Positions 24,659-34,122 of a stretch of 55,344 nucleotides of DNA are shown here, piece after piece. The notes beneath the pieces are model-generated. The model had not been told where the DNA came from. It did no database searches and was given only the letters and a program-made list of their open reading frames with translations. The DNA is from an uncultured Lentisphaerota bacterium (lineage in GTDB: Bacteria > Verrucomicrobiota > Kiritimatiellia > CAIQIC01). Each line of letters begins with the position of its first letter. Position 1 is the first letter of the stretch. A program made the position numbers and the translations under genes. The stretch is from NCBI GenBank assembly GCA_903912445.1, contig CAIWHP010000101.1, positions 1 through 55,344 on the forward strand. The letters are read 5' to 3'.

Positions 24659-27600
24659 ATGACGGCAAAAGCACTTCTCATCAGTCTGGGTTTGGTCGCG
24701 GCCGCGACGGGGTTCGCCCGCGCGGAAGGTTTCGCGCTCAAGAACGACGGCGCGCTCTTCGAGGCCGCGCCGTGCCAGGCGCTCGACCTGACCGACGAGC
24801 TCACGCTCGAAGCCTGGGTGCAAGCCGACCAGATGGACTCCGCCGGCGGCCGCATCATGGATAAGTCCACGTCGGGCACCTCCGAAGGCTATATGCTCGA
24901 CACGCATCCGGGCAACGCGTTGCGCTTCCTCACCCTCGGCGGCACGCTCAGGTTCAAGGCCAATCTCCCGGCCAACAAGTGGAGCCACATCGTCGGCGTC
25001 TTCAGCGTGTCGCAGAAAAAGATGCAGCTCTTCCTCGACGGCAAGGAAGTCGCACACCGCAACGGCGACCTCAAGCCGATGATCGTCACGAAAAATCCGC
25101 TGCGCATCGGCAGCGACCCGCGCGGCGACAGTCGTTTCCGCGGCCGGATCGCGCGCGCCGCGGTGTATGGCCGCGCGCTGACGGCAGATGAAATCACGCA
25201 GCGTTGCAACGCAGGCGCACCGCAAGCCGCGGCGCTCCCCGGCGTGCTCGGTGACTGGAAATTCGAGGCCGCACCGGCGCGCGAGATCAAGCCGGTCGCC
25301 GGCGCGCTCTCCCTGACGCTCGCCGGCCGCGACTGGAGCGCCCTGGCGGGCCGCAGCGCGGAACTCTCCGGCGCCGCGCAGGCGCCGGCGGCGCCGCTGT
25401 GCCTCTGGTATCGCGCCCCAGCGAACAAGTGGGAGGAAGCGTTGCCGGTGGGCAACGGCATCATGGGCGCGATGGTCTATGGCGGCGCGCCGACCGAGCA
25501 CATCCAGTTCAACGAGCACACCGTCTGGACCGGGCAGCCCCACTCCTACGCGCACACCAATGCCGTGAAGGCACTGCCGCAGATGCGCGCGCTGCTGCAG
25601 GAGATGCGTACCTTCGAACGCGAGGCGTTCAAGCTCGACCCGAAGGGCGAGAGCAAGCCGGCGAAGGAAAAGCTGAAACTCGCGCGCGAAAAACAGAGCG
25701 CGGCCGACAAGCTCGGCATGCAGGAATTCATGAGCGAGCCGCTGCACCAGAAGATGTACCAGCCGTGCGGCGACCTCTGGATTGACTGCGCCGGCCAGGA
25801 CAAAGTGTCGGATTTCCGCCGGTGGCTCGATCTCGATACCGGCGTCGCCACCACCGAATACAAGGCCGGCGACACCACGTTCCGCCGCGAGGTCTTCGCC
25901 TCGCATCCCGACCGCGCCGTCGTCGTGCGCCTCACGGCCCACGGCCCCGGCAAGCTCGACTGCATCGTGCGCCTGAGCAGCCCGCACAAGGAGGCGCAGA
26001 CCGCCGTCGCGGGCACCGATACGCTCGTGCTGCGCGGGCAGGTCCAGGCGGATGGCATCAAGTTCGAAAGCCGCGCCGTGCTCGCTGCCGAGGGCGGCAG
26101 CATCAAGGCCGAGGACGACGGTCTGCACGTCACAGGGGCCGGCGCGCTCGTCATCCGGCTCGTCGCCGCGACGAACTTCAAAAACTTCCGCGACATCACC
26201 GGCGATCCCACCGCGAGTGTCGCGGCGCTGTTGAAAATCTCCGCGGGTAAATCGTGGGCGCAGTTGCAGCAGGCCCACGTCGCCGACCATCAGGGTCTGT
26301 TCCAGCGCGTCGCGCTCGACCTCGGCCGCACCGAGGCCGCGCACTTGCCCACCGATGAGCGCATCAAGGGCTTCGCCGCCGGCAACGATCCGCAGCTCGC
26401 CACGCTTGTGTTCCAATATGGCCGCTACCTGCTGATCGGTTGCAGCCGCCCCGGCGGACAGCCCGCCAACCTGCAGGGCGTCTGGAACGCCAGCATGCGC
26501 CCCCCTTGGGACAGCAAGTACACCTGCAACATCAACACCGAGATGAACTACTGGCCCGCCGAGCCGACCGGCCTCGGCGAATGCCAGCTGCCGCTGTTCG
26601 ACGCGCTTGCGGAGCTTTCCGACAGCGGCCGCGAGGTGGCGAAGGAACACTACGGCGCGCGCGGCTGGGTGGTGCATCACAACTTCGACCTCTGGCGCGG
26701 CGCGGCGCCGATCAACGCCGCCAACCACGGCATCTGGGTCACCGGCAGCGGCTGGATGGCCACGCACCTCTGGGAACACTTCCTCTTCACGCAGGACAAG
26801 GCTTTCCTCGCCAAGACCGCCTATCCCCTGATGAAAGGTGCGGCGCAGTTCTACGCCGACTTCCTCTTTGAAGATCCGCTCACGGGCTGCCTCATCAGCG
26901 GCCCGAGTAACTCGCCCGAGCAGGGCGGCCTCGTCATGGGCCCGACGATGGATCACGCCATCATCCGCACGCTCTTCCGCCAGACCGCCGAGGCCGCGAA
27001 AATCCTCGGTGCCGACGCCGCCTTTGCCGCGGAGCTCCTCGCCAAGGCCAAGCGGATTGCGCCCAATCAGGTCGGTCAATATGACCAGCTCCAGGAATGG
27101 ACCGAAGACAAGGACAACCCCAAGAACACGCATCGCCATTGCTCGCATCTCTGGGGCGTCTACCCCGGCGACGACATTACCTGGCAGGACCAGAAGTTCT
27201 TCGCCGCCGCGCGCCAGTCGCTGCTCTACCGCGGCGACGCCGCCACCGGCTGGAGCATGGGCTGGAAGGTGAACTTCTGGGCGCGCTTCCTCGATGGCGA
27301 CCACGCGCTGCTCATCCTGAAGAACCTGATCACGCCCATCTGGCTAAAGAAAGGCAATGGCGGCCTCTACCCAAATATGTTCGACGCCCACCCGCCCTTC
27401 CAGATCGACGGCAACTTCGGCGCGTGCTCCGGCATTGCGGAGATGCTGTTGCAAAGCCACATCCGCACCGACGACGGCAGCTTCCTCGTGCACCTGCTCC
27501 CCGCGCTCCCCACCTCGTGGCCCACCGGCAGCGTCAAGGGCCTGCGCGCCCGCGGCGGCTACGTCGTGGACATCGCATGGCAGGACGGCAAGGTCACCAG

Positions 27601-27685
27601 CTACCGCATCGCCTCCCCCGCGCCCCACCCCGTCCAGCTCAAGGTGAACGGCGCCGTGAAAACGGTGCAGAGCGAAAAGCTCTGA
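24659..27685 (+). CDS. LamG-domain GH95 alpha-L-fucosidase
   Basis: This is a 1008-residue exported enzyme. Signal peptide ([23 protein letters not shown]), LamG/concanavalin-like domain at about residues 25-200 ([37 protein letters not shown]), then a GH95 catalytic region beginning [30 protein letters not shown]95 inverting enzymes remove alpha-1,2-linked L-fucose or L-galactose. The expected catalytic positions are present: Asn in [12 protein letters not shown] (about 623), acid Glu in SGPSNSPEQ (about 754) and base Asp in [16 protein letters not shown] (about 917). The C-terminal beta domain ([23 protein letters not shown]) is intact, unlike in the paralogue at 29712. The LamG domain may bind the polymer. 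Confidence 0.9.
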   Translation: MTAKALLISLGLVAAATGFARAEGFALKNDGALFEAAPCQALDLTDELTLEAWVQADQMDSAGGRIMDKSTSGTSEGYMLDTHPGNALRFLTLGGTLRFKANLPANKWSHIVGVFSVSQKKMQLFLDGKEVAHRNGDLKPMIVTKNPLRIGSDPRGDSRFRGRIARAAVYGRALTADEITQRCNAGAPQAAALPGVLGDWKFEAAPAREIKPVAGALSLTLAGRDWSALAGRSAELSGAAQAPAAPLCLWYRAPANKWEEALPVGNGIMGAMVYGGAPTEHIQFNEHTVWTGQPHSYAHTNAVKALPQMRALLQEMRTFEREAFKLDPKGESKPAKEKLKLAREKQSAADKLGMQEFMSEPLHQKMYQPCGDLWIDCAGQDKVSDFRRWLDLDTGVATTEYKAGDTTFRREVFASHPDRAVVVRLTAHGPGKLDCIVRLSSPHKEAQTAVAGTDTLVLRGQVQADGIKFESRAVLAAEGGSIKAEDDGLHVTGAGALVIRLVAATNFKNFRDITGDPTASVAALLKISAGKSWAQLQQAHVADHQGLFQRVALDLGRTEAAHLPTDERIKGFAAGNDPQLATLVFQYGRYLLIGCSRPGGQPANLQGVWNASMRPPWDSKYTCNINTEMNYWPAEPTGLGECQLPLFDALAELSDSGREVAKEHYGARGWVVHHNFDLWRGAAPINAANHGIWVTGSGWMATHLWEHFLFTQDKAFLAKTAYPLMKGAAQFYADFLFEDPLTGCLISGPSNSPEQGGLVMGPTMDHAIIRTLFRQTAEAAKILGADAAFAAELLAKAKRIAPNQVGQYDQLQEWTEDKDNPKNTHRHCSHLWGVYPGDDITWQDQKFFAAARQSLLYRGDAATGWSMGWKVNFWARFLDGDHALLILKNLITPIWLKKGNGGLYPNMFDAHPPFQIDGNFGACSGIAEMLLQSHIRTDDGSFLVHLLPALPTSWPTGSVKGLRARGGYVVDIAWQDGKVTSYRIASPAPHPVQLKVNGAVKTVQSEKL

Positions 27686-27714
27686 CGCACTCTCAACGCA
27701 AGCGCCCCGGCTGT

Positions 27715-27774
27715 ATGGACCGCATGGACAGAATGGACACTCCGTCCATTTTGTCCATCAGGTCCAAGTTGTCC
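27715..27774. repeat. Inverted 9-bp repeat array
   Basis: Three direct 9-mers ATGGACCGC, ATGGACAGA, ATGGACACT (27715-27741) are followed after CC by GTCCATTTT, GTCCATCAG, GTCCAAGTT and GTCC (27744-27774). The two halves are inverted with respect to each other around 27742, so the whole can fold into an imperfect hairpin. It occupies the gap between the GH95 stop codon and the palindromes before GH29. Confidence 0.75.
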
Positions 27775-27799
27775 TTGCCCGGCGAAACCCCGGCGCTCT

Positions 27800-27879
27800 T
27801 TTCCAATCCTTGGAAACTTGGCATTGCTTTTTTCCAAGGTTTGGAAAGACTGGCGCGTGCGTTTTCCAAGGCCTGGAAA
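27800..27879. repeat. Three phased TTTCCAA-NNN-TTGGAAA palindromes upstream of GH29
   Basis: Copies lie at 27800-27816 (centre TCC), 27831-27847 (centre GGT) and 27863-27879 (centre GGC, right arm CTGGAAA). Start-to-start distances are 31 and 32 bp, matching the array before kduI. The last copy ends 15 bp before the GH29 ATG, directly upstream of its GGAGG ribosome-binding site. Confidence 0.85.
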
Positions 27880-27894
27880 ACCGTGGAGGCCCTC

Positions 27895-29715
27895 ATGAAA
27901 AAAGCATGTCTGCTGTTGGTGGCAGCGCTGGCGCTGAACGCGCGCGGCGTCGATCTTGCCGCTGTTCCGCAACTTCACGAGACGCCGCCGCAGCGCGACG
28001 CGCGGCTGCAATGGTTCCGCGACGCGAAGTTCGGCATGTTCATCCACTGGGGCCCCTGCTCCGTCGGAGAGAAGGAAATCGGCTGGGGCCGCGAGGGCAA
28101 CCGGCCGTGGGACATCAACAAGCAGGCGCCGCGCTCAAGCGATCCGGTCTACGACAACTACTACCGGCAGTTCAACCCGACGAACTACAACGCCGAGGCC
28201 TGGGTGCGGTTCGCGCAGGAGTCGGGGATGAAATACATGGTGCTGATCTGCAAGCACCACGACGGCTTCTCGCAATTCGATTCGAAGCTTACCGACTACA
28301 AGATCACCGCCGGCCCCTACGGGCGCGACATCGTCAAGCAGTTCGCCGACGCGTGCCACAAACACGGGATGCGGCTCGGGCTCTATTACTCGACGCGCGA
28401 CTGGTACCACCCGGATTATCTGATCGGCGACAACGCCAAGTACGACGCCTGGTACCGCGGACAGGTGGAGGAACTGCTGTCGAACTATGGCGCCGTGGAT
28501 GTGCTGTGGTTCGATCACGTGGGCGGGCGCGACTGGGGCAAGTGGAAGTTCGACGAGCTGTTCGCGATGATGTACCGGCTGCATCCGCAGCTGCTGGTGA
28601 ACGATCGCGCGGCCCGGTTCTGCGGGCCGAAGTCGCCCGAGGATCGCGGGCCGGCCACGCCGGAGATCCAGCGGATGACGCAAGGCGATTTCTATACGCC
28701 GGAGGGCCGCATCGGCTCGATGGATGTCGCGCGCGACTGGGAGTCGTGCATCCACGTGGGCAAGGGCTGGTCCTATCACGGCGAGGAGGGCTTCAAGGGC
28801 CCGGAGGATTGCATCAAGATGCTGGTGAGCTGCACGACGGGCGGCGGCAACCTGCTGCTGAATTTCGGACCGCGTCCCGACGGCACGTTCGCCGAGGGCG
28901 AGGCGCAGGTGGCGCGCGCCATGGGCGCGTGGCTCAAGAAATATGGCGCGGCGATCTACGGCACGCGCGGCGGCCCGTTCCACAATGGCGCGTGGGGCGG
29001 CAGCTGTCACAAGGGCGACAAACTGTTCCTGCACGTCCTGCAATGGCCGCAGGACGCCCTCGCCTTCGAGCCGCTTCCGGTCAAGGTGCTCTCGGCGCGC
29101 ACGCTCACCGGCGCGGCGGTGCGCTACACGCAAACGGACAACGCTTTTTCCGTGCAGGTGGCGGCGGCCGACCGCGACGCACCCGTGACGGTCATAGAGC
29201 TGACGCTGGGGCAGCCGGTGGCGGACGGCGTGGTGCTCGGCGGCGCGCTAGGCCCGGCGGAGCACCTCGCGGCGTTCGGCAAGATCATCAGCGCCAACGC
29301 GAAACTGGAGCTGAGCTCCGGCTCCGTCCACGACCGTGCGAGCGAGCACGAACGGCTCTTCACGGGCGAGAAGCCGCGCAGCGGCTTTGCTTTCCATACC
29401 GGCGACGAGAAGAATCCGTGGATCAAGATCGATCTCGGCAGCGTGAAAACGGTGAAGGCGGTCGTGATCGAAAACCGGCCGCACGAGGGCCGCACCAAGG
29501 GGCTCATCCTCTCGGTTTCTGCCGACGGCCGGACATGGGAACAGGTCTGGCAGGCCCCGCAGGTGGAAGCGCGCTGGGTCGTACCGGTCACGCAGTTCCA
29601 CGCCGGCGTGGATGCGCCGGGGCGCCCTGCCCGCCTCCTGAAACTGGAAACCAGAGGCGAAACGCCGCGGCCCATGCTGCTGCAACGTTGCACCGTCTAT
29701 GGCGAGGAACCATGA
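27895..29715 (+). CDS. GH29 alpha-L-fucosidase with C-terminal discoidin domain
   Basis: This is a 606-residue exported retaining fucosidase. Signal peptide ([19 protein letters not shown]), GH29 barrel with [32 protein letters not shown] and the nucleophile Asp at about 207 in [11 protein letters not shown], then a C-terminal F5/8 type C (discoidin-like) domain at about 455-600 ([23 protein letters not shown]), which may bind sugar. The ATG at 27895 has GGAGG 6 bases upstream; the frame is open far upstream through the palindromes and the preceding gene but without homology. The stop codon overlaps the next start by 4 bp, so GH29, GH95 and sulfatase form a coupled operon. Confidence 0.92.
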   Translation: MKKACLLLVAALALNARGVDLAAVPQLHETPPQRDARLQWFRDAKFGMFIHWGPCSVGEKEIGWGREGNRPWDINKQAPRSSDPVYDNYYRQFNPTNYNAEAWVRFAQESGMKYMVLICKHHDGFSQFDSKLTDYKITAGPYGRDIVKQFADACHKHGMRLGLYYSTRDWYHPDYLIGDNAKYDAWYRGQVEELLSNYGAVDVLWFDHVGGRDWGKWKFDELFAMMYRLHPQLLVNDRAARFCGPKSPEDRGPATPEIQRMTQGDFYTPEGRIGSMDVARDWESCIHVGKGWSYHGEEGFKGPEDCIKMLVSCTTGGGNLLLNFGPRPDGTFAEGEAQVARAMGAWLKKYGAAIYGTRGGPFHNGAWGGSCHKGDKLFLHVLQWPQDALAFEPLPVKVLSARTLTGAAVRYTQTDNAFSVQVAAADRDAPVTVIELTLGQPVADGVVLGGALGPAEHLAAFGKIISANAKLELSSGSVHDRASEHERLFTGEKPRSGFAFHTGDEKNPWIKIDLGSVKTVKAVVIENRPHEGRTKGLILSVSADGRTWEQVWQAPQVEARWVVPVTQFHAGVDAPGRPARLLKLETRGETPRPMLLQRCTVYGEEP

Positions 29716-32405
29716 AAATATACCTTTTCATCGGTACGCTCGGCGCCCTGCTCGGCACGGCGCGCGCCGGCGATCCGGCGACGACGTTGTGGTTCGACCA
29801 ACCGGCGAAGACGTTCCACCAGTCGCTGCCGCTCGGCAACGGGCGCATCGGCGCGATGATCTTCGGCGGCGTGGACGAGGAGCGGATCGTACTCAACGAA
29901 AGCTCCGTATGGTCCGGCTCGCGCGAGGACGCCAACCGGCCCGATGCGCACCAGGCGTTGCCGGAGATCCGCCGGCTGCTCCTCGAGGGCCAGAACGTCG
30001 AAGCCGAGGCGCTGGTGAACAAGAACTTCACTTGCCAGGGCAAAGGCTCCGGCCACGGTCGCGGCGCAAACGTCCCGTTCGGCTGTTATCAGACGCTCGG
30101 CAATCTGCGGCTCAAGTTCGGCAACGCGCCCGGCGGCGCGGCGCTACGGTGCGTCAGCGGTCACCAAGCGTATTCGCCCAACCAAGAGATCGCCTCCTCA
30201 ACCGATGGCGATGTGAAGACAAAATGGTGCCTGATCCACCAAGACCGCCCGGTACGCTGGGAGTTCGAGGTCGGCACGAACGTCTGCCCCACCGCGTACA
30301 GCTTGACCTCCGCCGAGGATGTGCCCAACCGCGATCCGCGGACATGGAAACTCGAAGGCACGGCGGATGAAGGACGGACGTGGACGCTGCTCGACGAGCA
30401 CAAGAACGAGCCCGCATTCGCGAAGCGCAACGAGACAAGAAGCTTTCAGATCGCGCATCCCACGCCCTGCCGCACATTCCGCTTCACCTTCGAACCCAAT
30501 CCGGGCGTGACGCATTTTCAGGTGGCGGATATTTCGCTGGCGGGCGTGACGACGAAGGTCAAGGAAGCACCGAGGATGAACGACTACACGCGCACGCTCG
30601 ACCTCGCCACGGGCCTCGGCACGGTCACCTACACGCGCAACGGCACGCAGTTCGAGCGGACGCATTACATCAGCGCGCCCGACCAGGTTTTTGTGACGCA
30701 CCTGAAGGCGAACCGGCCGGGCGCGCTTTCGTTCACGGCGACGCTCGAGCGCAAGGAGCGTTTCGAAACACGCGCGCCGACAGGCAACGAGTTGCTGATG
30801 ACCGGCACGCTGGACGATGGCTGCGGCGGCAAGGGCGTGAGCTACGCGACGCGCCTGCGCGTCGAGGCGCAGGGCGGCGCGGTCAGGGCCGAGGGCGACA
30901 AACTGGTCGTCGAGCAGGCCACCGATGTTTACCTCTATCTGACCGCCGCGACGGATTTCCGTGGCTTCGCCGGGCGACAGCTGGCGGCGCCCGAAACGGC
31001 CGTGCTGCAAGACCTGCAGACCGCGCTGAAGAAAACCCCGGACGCCCTGCGCGCCGCCCAGGTGGCCGATCACCAGAAATATTTCAACCGCGTTGACCTC
31101 CAATTGCCCGCGACGACCAACAGCGCGCTGCCGACCATCGCGCGCCTGATCGGCTTCGCGCAGGGCGCGCCTGACCCCGCGCTGGCGGCGCTCTACTTCA
31201 ACTACGGGCGCTATCTGCTGATCAGTTCCTCGCGCCCCGGCGGACTGCCGGCGAATCTCCAAGGCCTCTGGGCCGAGGAGATCCAGACGCCGTGGAATGG
31301 CGACTGGCATCTCGACATCAACGTGCAGATGAATTACTGGCCCGCGCAGGTCTGCAATCTTTCCGAACTGCAGGAGCCGCTGAGCAAACTCATCGCGTCG
31401 CTCGTCGAGCCGGGGCGCAAGACCGCCAAGGCCTATTACAACGCGCGCGGCTGGGTCGCGCATGTCATCACCAACCCGTGGGGCTTCACCGCGCCCGGCG
31501 AGGCCGCGTCGTGGGGCGCGACCACCAGCGGCTCGGCCTGGCTGTGCGAGCACCTCTGGGAGCAGTACGCGTTCACGCTCGACCGTGCATTTCTCGCGTG
31601 GGCCTATCCGATCCTGAAGGAGTCCGCGCTCTTCTACCTCGACAACCTGATCGAGGAACCCAAACACAAGTGGCTCGTCACCGGGCCTTCGAACTCGCCG
31701 GAGAACCGGTTCAAGCTGCCCGACGGAAAAGTGGCGCACATCTGCCTCGGGCCGACGATTGACATGCAACTGCTGCGCGAGCTGTTCGGCAACACCGCCC
31801 GCGCCGCGGAGCTGCTCGGCGTGGACGCGGAACTGCGGCACGAGTTGCTGGCGAAGCGCGCCCGCCTCGCGCCGAACCAGATCGGTCCCGACGGCCGCCT
31901 GCAGGAGTGGCTGGAGCCCTACCCCGAGCCGGAGCCGACGCACCGCCACACGTCGCCGATGTACGGCCTGCATCCCGCACACGAGATCACGCCGCGCGGC
32001 ACGCCGGAGCTGGCCGCCGCGTGCCGCAAATTCCTCGACGCGCGCGGCGACCGCAGCAATGGCTGGGCGCTCGCCTGGCGCATGAGCCTCTGGGCGCGCC
32101 TCGGCGATGGCGACCGCGCCTTCAAGCTGCTGCAAGCGCTGCTCCACCTGACCGGCGAAAGTGGCCTGAACTACACCGGCAAAGGAGCCGGCAGCTACGC
32201 GAATCTTTTCGACGCCTGTCCGCCGTTCCAGATTGACGGCAACTTCGGCGGTTGCGCAGGCATCGCCGAGATGCTGCTGCAAAGTCACAACCGAGTGACG
32301 AGTGGCGAGGGTCGAGTGGAAGACGCGACCATCAACACTCATCCCTCGCCCCTCGGCCCTCTTCTTCCTCCGCCACTCGCCCCCCGACACTCGACACTCC
32401 TTTGA
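29712..32405 (+). CDS. GH95 alpha-L-fucosidase, 3' end frameshifted by a repeat insertion
   Basis: This is an 897-residue reading frame of a second GH95 enzyme with a signal peptide ([20 protein letters not shown]). A discoidin-like domain is inserted in the N-terminal beta domain at about residues 155-280 ([27 protein letters not shown] to [10 protein letters not shown]). Catalytic positions remain: [19 protein letters not shown]-equivalent TGPSNSPEN (Glu about 664) and [16 protein letters not shown] (Asp about 841). After LLQSH a 109-bp repeat insertion (32292-32400) shifts the frame, adding about 35 unrelated residues and a stop. The lost tail, [18 protein letters not shown] onward, continues in another frame to 32605, where its stop overlaps the sulfatase ATG. 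The truncated product lacks most of the C-terminal beta domain; activity is uncertain. Confidence 0.85.
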   Translation: MKIYLFIGTLGALLGTARAGDPATTLWFDQPAKTFHQSLPLGNGRIGAMIFGGVDEERIVLNESSVWSGSREDANRPDAHQALPEIRRLLLEGQNVEAEALVNKNFTCQGKGSGHGRGANVPFGCYQTLGNLRLKFGNAPGGAALRCVSGHQAYSPNQEIASSTDGDVKTKWCLIHQDRPVRWEFEVGTNVCPTAYSLTSAEDVPNRDPRTWKLEGTADEGRTWTLLDEHKNEPAFAKRNETRSFQIAHPTPCRTFRFTFEPNPGVTHFQVADISLAGVTTKVKEAPRMNDYTRTLDLATGLGTVTYTRNGTQFERTHYISAPDQVFVTHLKANRPGALSFTATLERKERFETRAPTGNELLMTGTLDDGCGGKGVSYATRLRVEAQGGAVRAEGDKLVVEQATDVYLYLTAATDFRGFAGRQLAAPETAVLQDLQTALKKTPDALRAAQVADHQKYFNRVDLQLPATTNSALPTIARLIGFAQGAPDPALAALYFNYGRYLLISSSRPGGLPANLQGLWAEEIQTPWNGDWHLDINVQMNYWPAQVCNLSELQEPLSKLIASLVEPGRKTAKAYYNARGWVAHVITNPWGFTAPGEAASWGATTSGSAWLCEHLWEQYAFTLDRAFLAWAYPILKESALFYLDNLIEEPKHKWLVTGPSNSPENRFKLPDGKVAHICLGPTIDMQLLRELFGNTARAAELLGVDAELRHELLAKRARLAPNQIGPDGRLQEWLEPYPEPEPTHRHTSPMYGLHPAHEITPRGTPELAAACRKFLDARGDRSNGWALAWRMSLWARLGDGDRAFKLLQALLHLTGESGLNYTGKGAGSYANLFDACPPFQIDGNFGGCAGIAEMLLQSHNRVTSGEGRVEDATINTHPSPLGPLLPPPLAPRHSTLL
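32292..32400. repeat. 7-bp-period inverted array inserted in the GH95 gene
   Basis: The left part has CGAGTGA, CGAGTGG, CGAGGGT, CGAGTGG at 7-bp steps (32292-32319). The right part has complementary-type heptads TCCCTCG, CCCCTCG, then CCACTCG, CCCCCCG, ACACTCG, ACACTCC (32342-32355 and 32373-32400). Comparison with the intact GH95 at 24659 shows this block has no counterpart there. Its 109 bp (one more than a multiple of three) causes the frameshift. Confidence 0.85.
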
Positions 32406-32605
32406 TTGAATTGCTGCCCGCGCTGCCCACCGCGTGGCCCACCGGCAGCGTCACGGGCCTGCGCGCCCGCGGCGGCTATGTCGTGGATGTCGCGTGGCAG
32501 GACTGCAAGGTTACCAGCTACCGCATCGCGTCGCCGGAGCCGCGCATGGTACAAGTCCGCGTGAACGGCGCCGTGAAAACCATCCTGTCGGAGAAAAGGC
32601 CATGA
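32401..32605 (+). pseudogene. Displaced 3' end of the second GH95 gene
   Basis: This piece has no start of its own. It encodes [19 protein letters not shown], then [14 protein letters not shown] and SYRIASPEP, ending VRVNGAVKTILSEKRP, and aligns residue by residue with the C terminus of the intact GH95 protein ending at 27685. It is in a different frame from 29712-32405 because of the insertion before it. The stop codon (32603-32605) overlaps the sulfatase ATG, showing that the original gene ended here. Confidence 0.85.
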
Positions 32606-34110
32606 AGCTCCCTCTCGCTTTCCCCATGCTGGGACTTTGGGCGGCCGTGGTTTTCCAAGGCTTGGAAACGTGGGCGGCGCAGCCGAACATTGTCTTCTTC
32701 CTCGTGGACGACATGGGCTGGCAGGAGACCTCGGTGCCGTTTCATAGTGAAACGACTGCGCTGAACCTGCGCTACCAGACGCCGAACATGGAGCGCCTCG
32801 CGGAGCAGGGCGTGAAGTTCACCCAGGCCTATGCCTCCGCCGTCTGCTCCCCCACGCGCGTCAGCGGGCTGACGGGGATGAACGTGGCGCGACACCGCGT
32901 GACGAACTGGACGCTGCGCAAGAACGCGTCACCGGACAGCGCGAGCAAGCTGATCGTTCCGCCGGCGTGGAACCTCAACGGCATCTGCACGAACGCGGGC
33001 GTCGAGCGGACGATGCAGGTCACGCCGCTGCCGCTGCTGCTGCGCGTGGCGGGCTATCGCACGATCCACTGCGGCAAGGCGCACTTCGGCGCGGTGGGCA
33101 CGCCGGGCGCGGACCCGCTGCAGCTCGGCTTCGAGGTGAACATCGCCGGGCATGCCGCCGGCGGGCCGGGCAGCTACTGGGGCGACAAGAATTTCAGCGC
33201 CGCGTGGCGCACCAAGCCGCCGGACCACATCTGGGACGTGCCGGGCCTTGCGGCCTATCACGGAAAAAATATTTTCCTGACCGAGGCGCTGACGCTGGAA
33301 GCGATCAAGGCCGTGGAACGATCCGTCGCCGCGAAGCAGCCGTTCTACCTCTACATGGCGCACTACGCCATCCACGCGCCGTGGGAAAAGGACGAGCGCT
33401 TCTACCAGAAATACATCGCCGCCGGGCTCAAGCCGTTCGAGGCGACGCTGGCCTCGATGATCGAGGGCATGGACAAGTCGCTCGGTGAGCTGATGGCCGC
33501 GCTTGCGCGGCTGGGGGTGGCGGAGAACACGATCATCATCTTCATGTCGGACAACGGCTCGCCCGCGCAGTGCCCGCGGAACCTGCCGTTGCGCGGCCAC
33601 AAGCTGACGCCGTACGAGGGCGGCATCCGCGAGCCAATGCTCGTGAAGTGGCCGGGCGTGACGCAACCCGCGACGGTGTGCCGCGACATGGTGGCGATCG
33701 AGGATTTCTTCCCGACGATCCTCGATATGGCCGGCGTGCCGTGGCAAGGCCGGACAGCGCAGACCGTGGACGGCATCAGCTTCGTGCCGCTGCTCAGGGG
33801 CGCAGGCCATACGCCCGCCGACCGCGCGTTCGTCTGGCACTTTCCGAACAACTACAGCGGCCAGACTCCGTTCAGCGCGCTCCGCCAGGGCCCGTGGAAG
33901 CTCATCTACCACCACGCCGACCGGCGCATAGAATTGTTCAACATCGCCGACGACCTCAGCGAGACGCGCGACCTCGCCAAGGAGCACTCCGCGAAAGCCG
34001 CCGCCCTTGCACGGCTTCTGTCCGAAAAACTCCGCGCCATGAACGCGCAAATGCCCACCGATAAAGCGACGGGGCAAACCATCCCCTTCCCCGCTCCTGA
34101 TTCGCCTTGA
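32602..34110 (+). CDS. Secreted sulfatase (formylglycine type)
   Basis: This is a 502-residue arylsulfatase-family enzyme. The signal peptide is followed at residue 28 by PNIVFFLVDDMGW, which supplies metal-binding aspartates. The formylglycine motif is Cys82 in CSPTRVSGLTG, the cysteine type that needs a maturing enzyme (none is in the window). FMSDNGSPAQCP gives the later metal-site residues. It would remove sulfate esters so that the fucosidases can act. Its ATG overlaps the original GH95 stop. Unusually, a perfect TTTCCAA-GGC-TTGGAAA palindrome (32652-32668) lies within the coding region and encodes FQGLE in the signal-peptide segment AAVVFQGLETWAA. The next in-frame ATG is inside the catalytic core, so translation must cross it. 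Confidence 0.9.
   Translation: MKLPLAFPMLGLWAAVVFQGLETWAAQPNIVFFLVDDMGWQETSVPFHSETTALNLRYQTPNMERLAEQGVKFTQAYASAVCSPTRVSGLTGMNVARHRVTNWTLRKNASPDSASKLIVPPAWNLNGICTNAGVERTMQVTPLPLLLRVAGYRTIHCGKAHFGAVGTPGADPLQLGFEVNIAGHAAGGPGSYWGDKNFSAAWRTKPPDHIWDVPGLAAYHGKNIFLTEALTLEAIKAVERSVAAKQPFYLYMAHYAIHAPWEKDERFYQKYIAAGLKPFEATLASMIEGMDKSLGELMAALARLGVAENTIIIFMSDNGSPAQCPRNLPLRGHKLTPYEGGIREPMLVKWPGVTQPATVCRDMVAIEDFFPTILDMAGVPWQGRTAQTVDGISFVPLLRGAGHTPADRAFVWHFPNNYSGQTPFSALRQGPWKLIYHHADRRIELFNIADDLSETRDLAKEHSAKAAALARLLSEKLRAMNAQMPTDKATGQTIPFPAPDSP
32652..32668. repeat. TTTCCAA-NNN-TTGGAAA palindrome inside the sulfatase signal-peptide coding region
   Basis: TTTCCAA-GGC-TTGGAAA is a perfect copy of the dispersed element, here 50 bp after the sulfatase start codon. 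A weakly similar 17-mer (TTTCCCC-ATG-CTGGGAC) begins 33 bp upstream at 32619 and may be a decayed partner. Confidence 0.85.
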
Positions 34111-34122
34111 AAGGAACACACG

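Noticed and set aside
27097-27894. N-terminal extension of the GH29 protein by about 270 residues
   Set aside because: The upstream frame runs antisense-like through the GH95 gene and the repeats. A signal peptide and GGAGG site place the start at 27895.
32281-32405. Simple sequencing error as cause of the GH95 frameshift
   Set aside because: The frame is lost across a 109-bp block of organised heptad repeats missing from the paralogue, not at a single base or homopolymer, so an insertion explains it better. An assembly artefact cannot be fully excluded.
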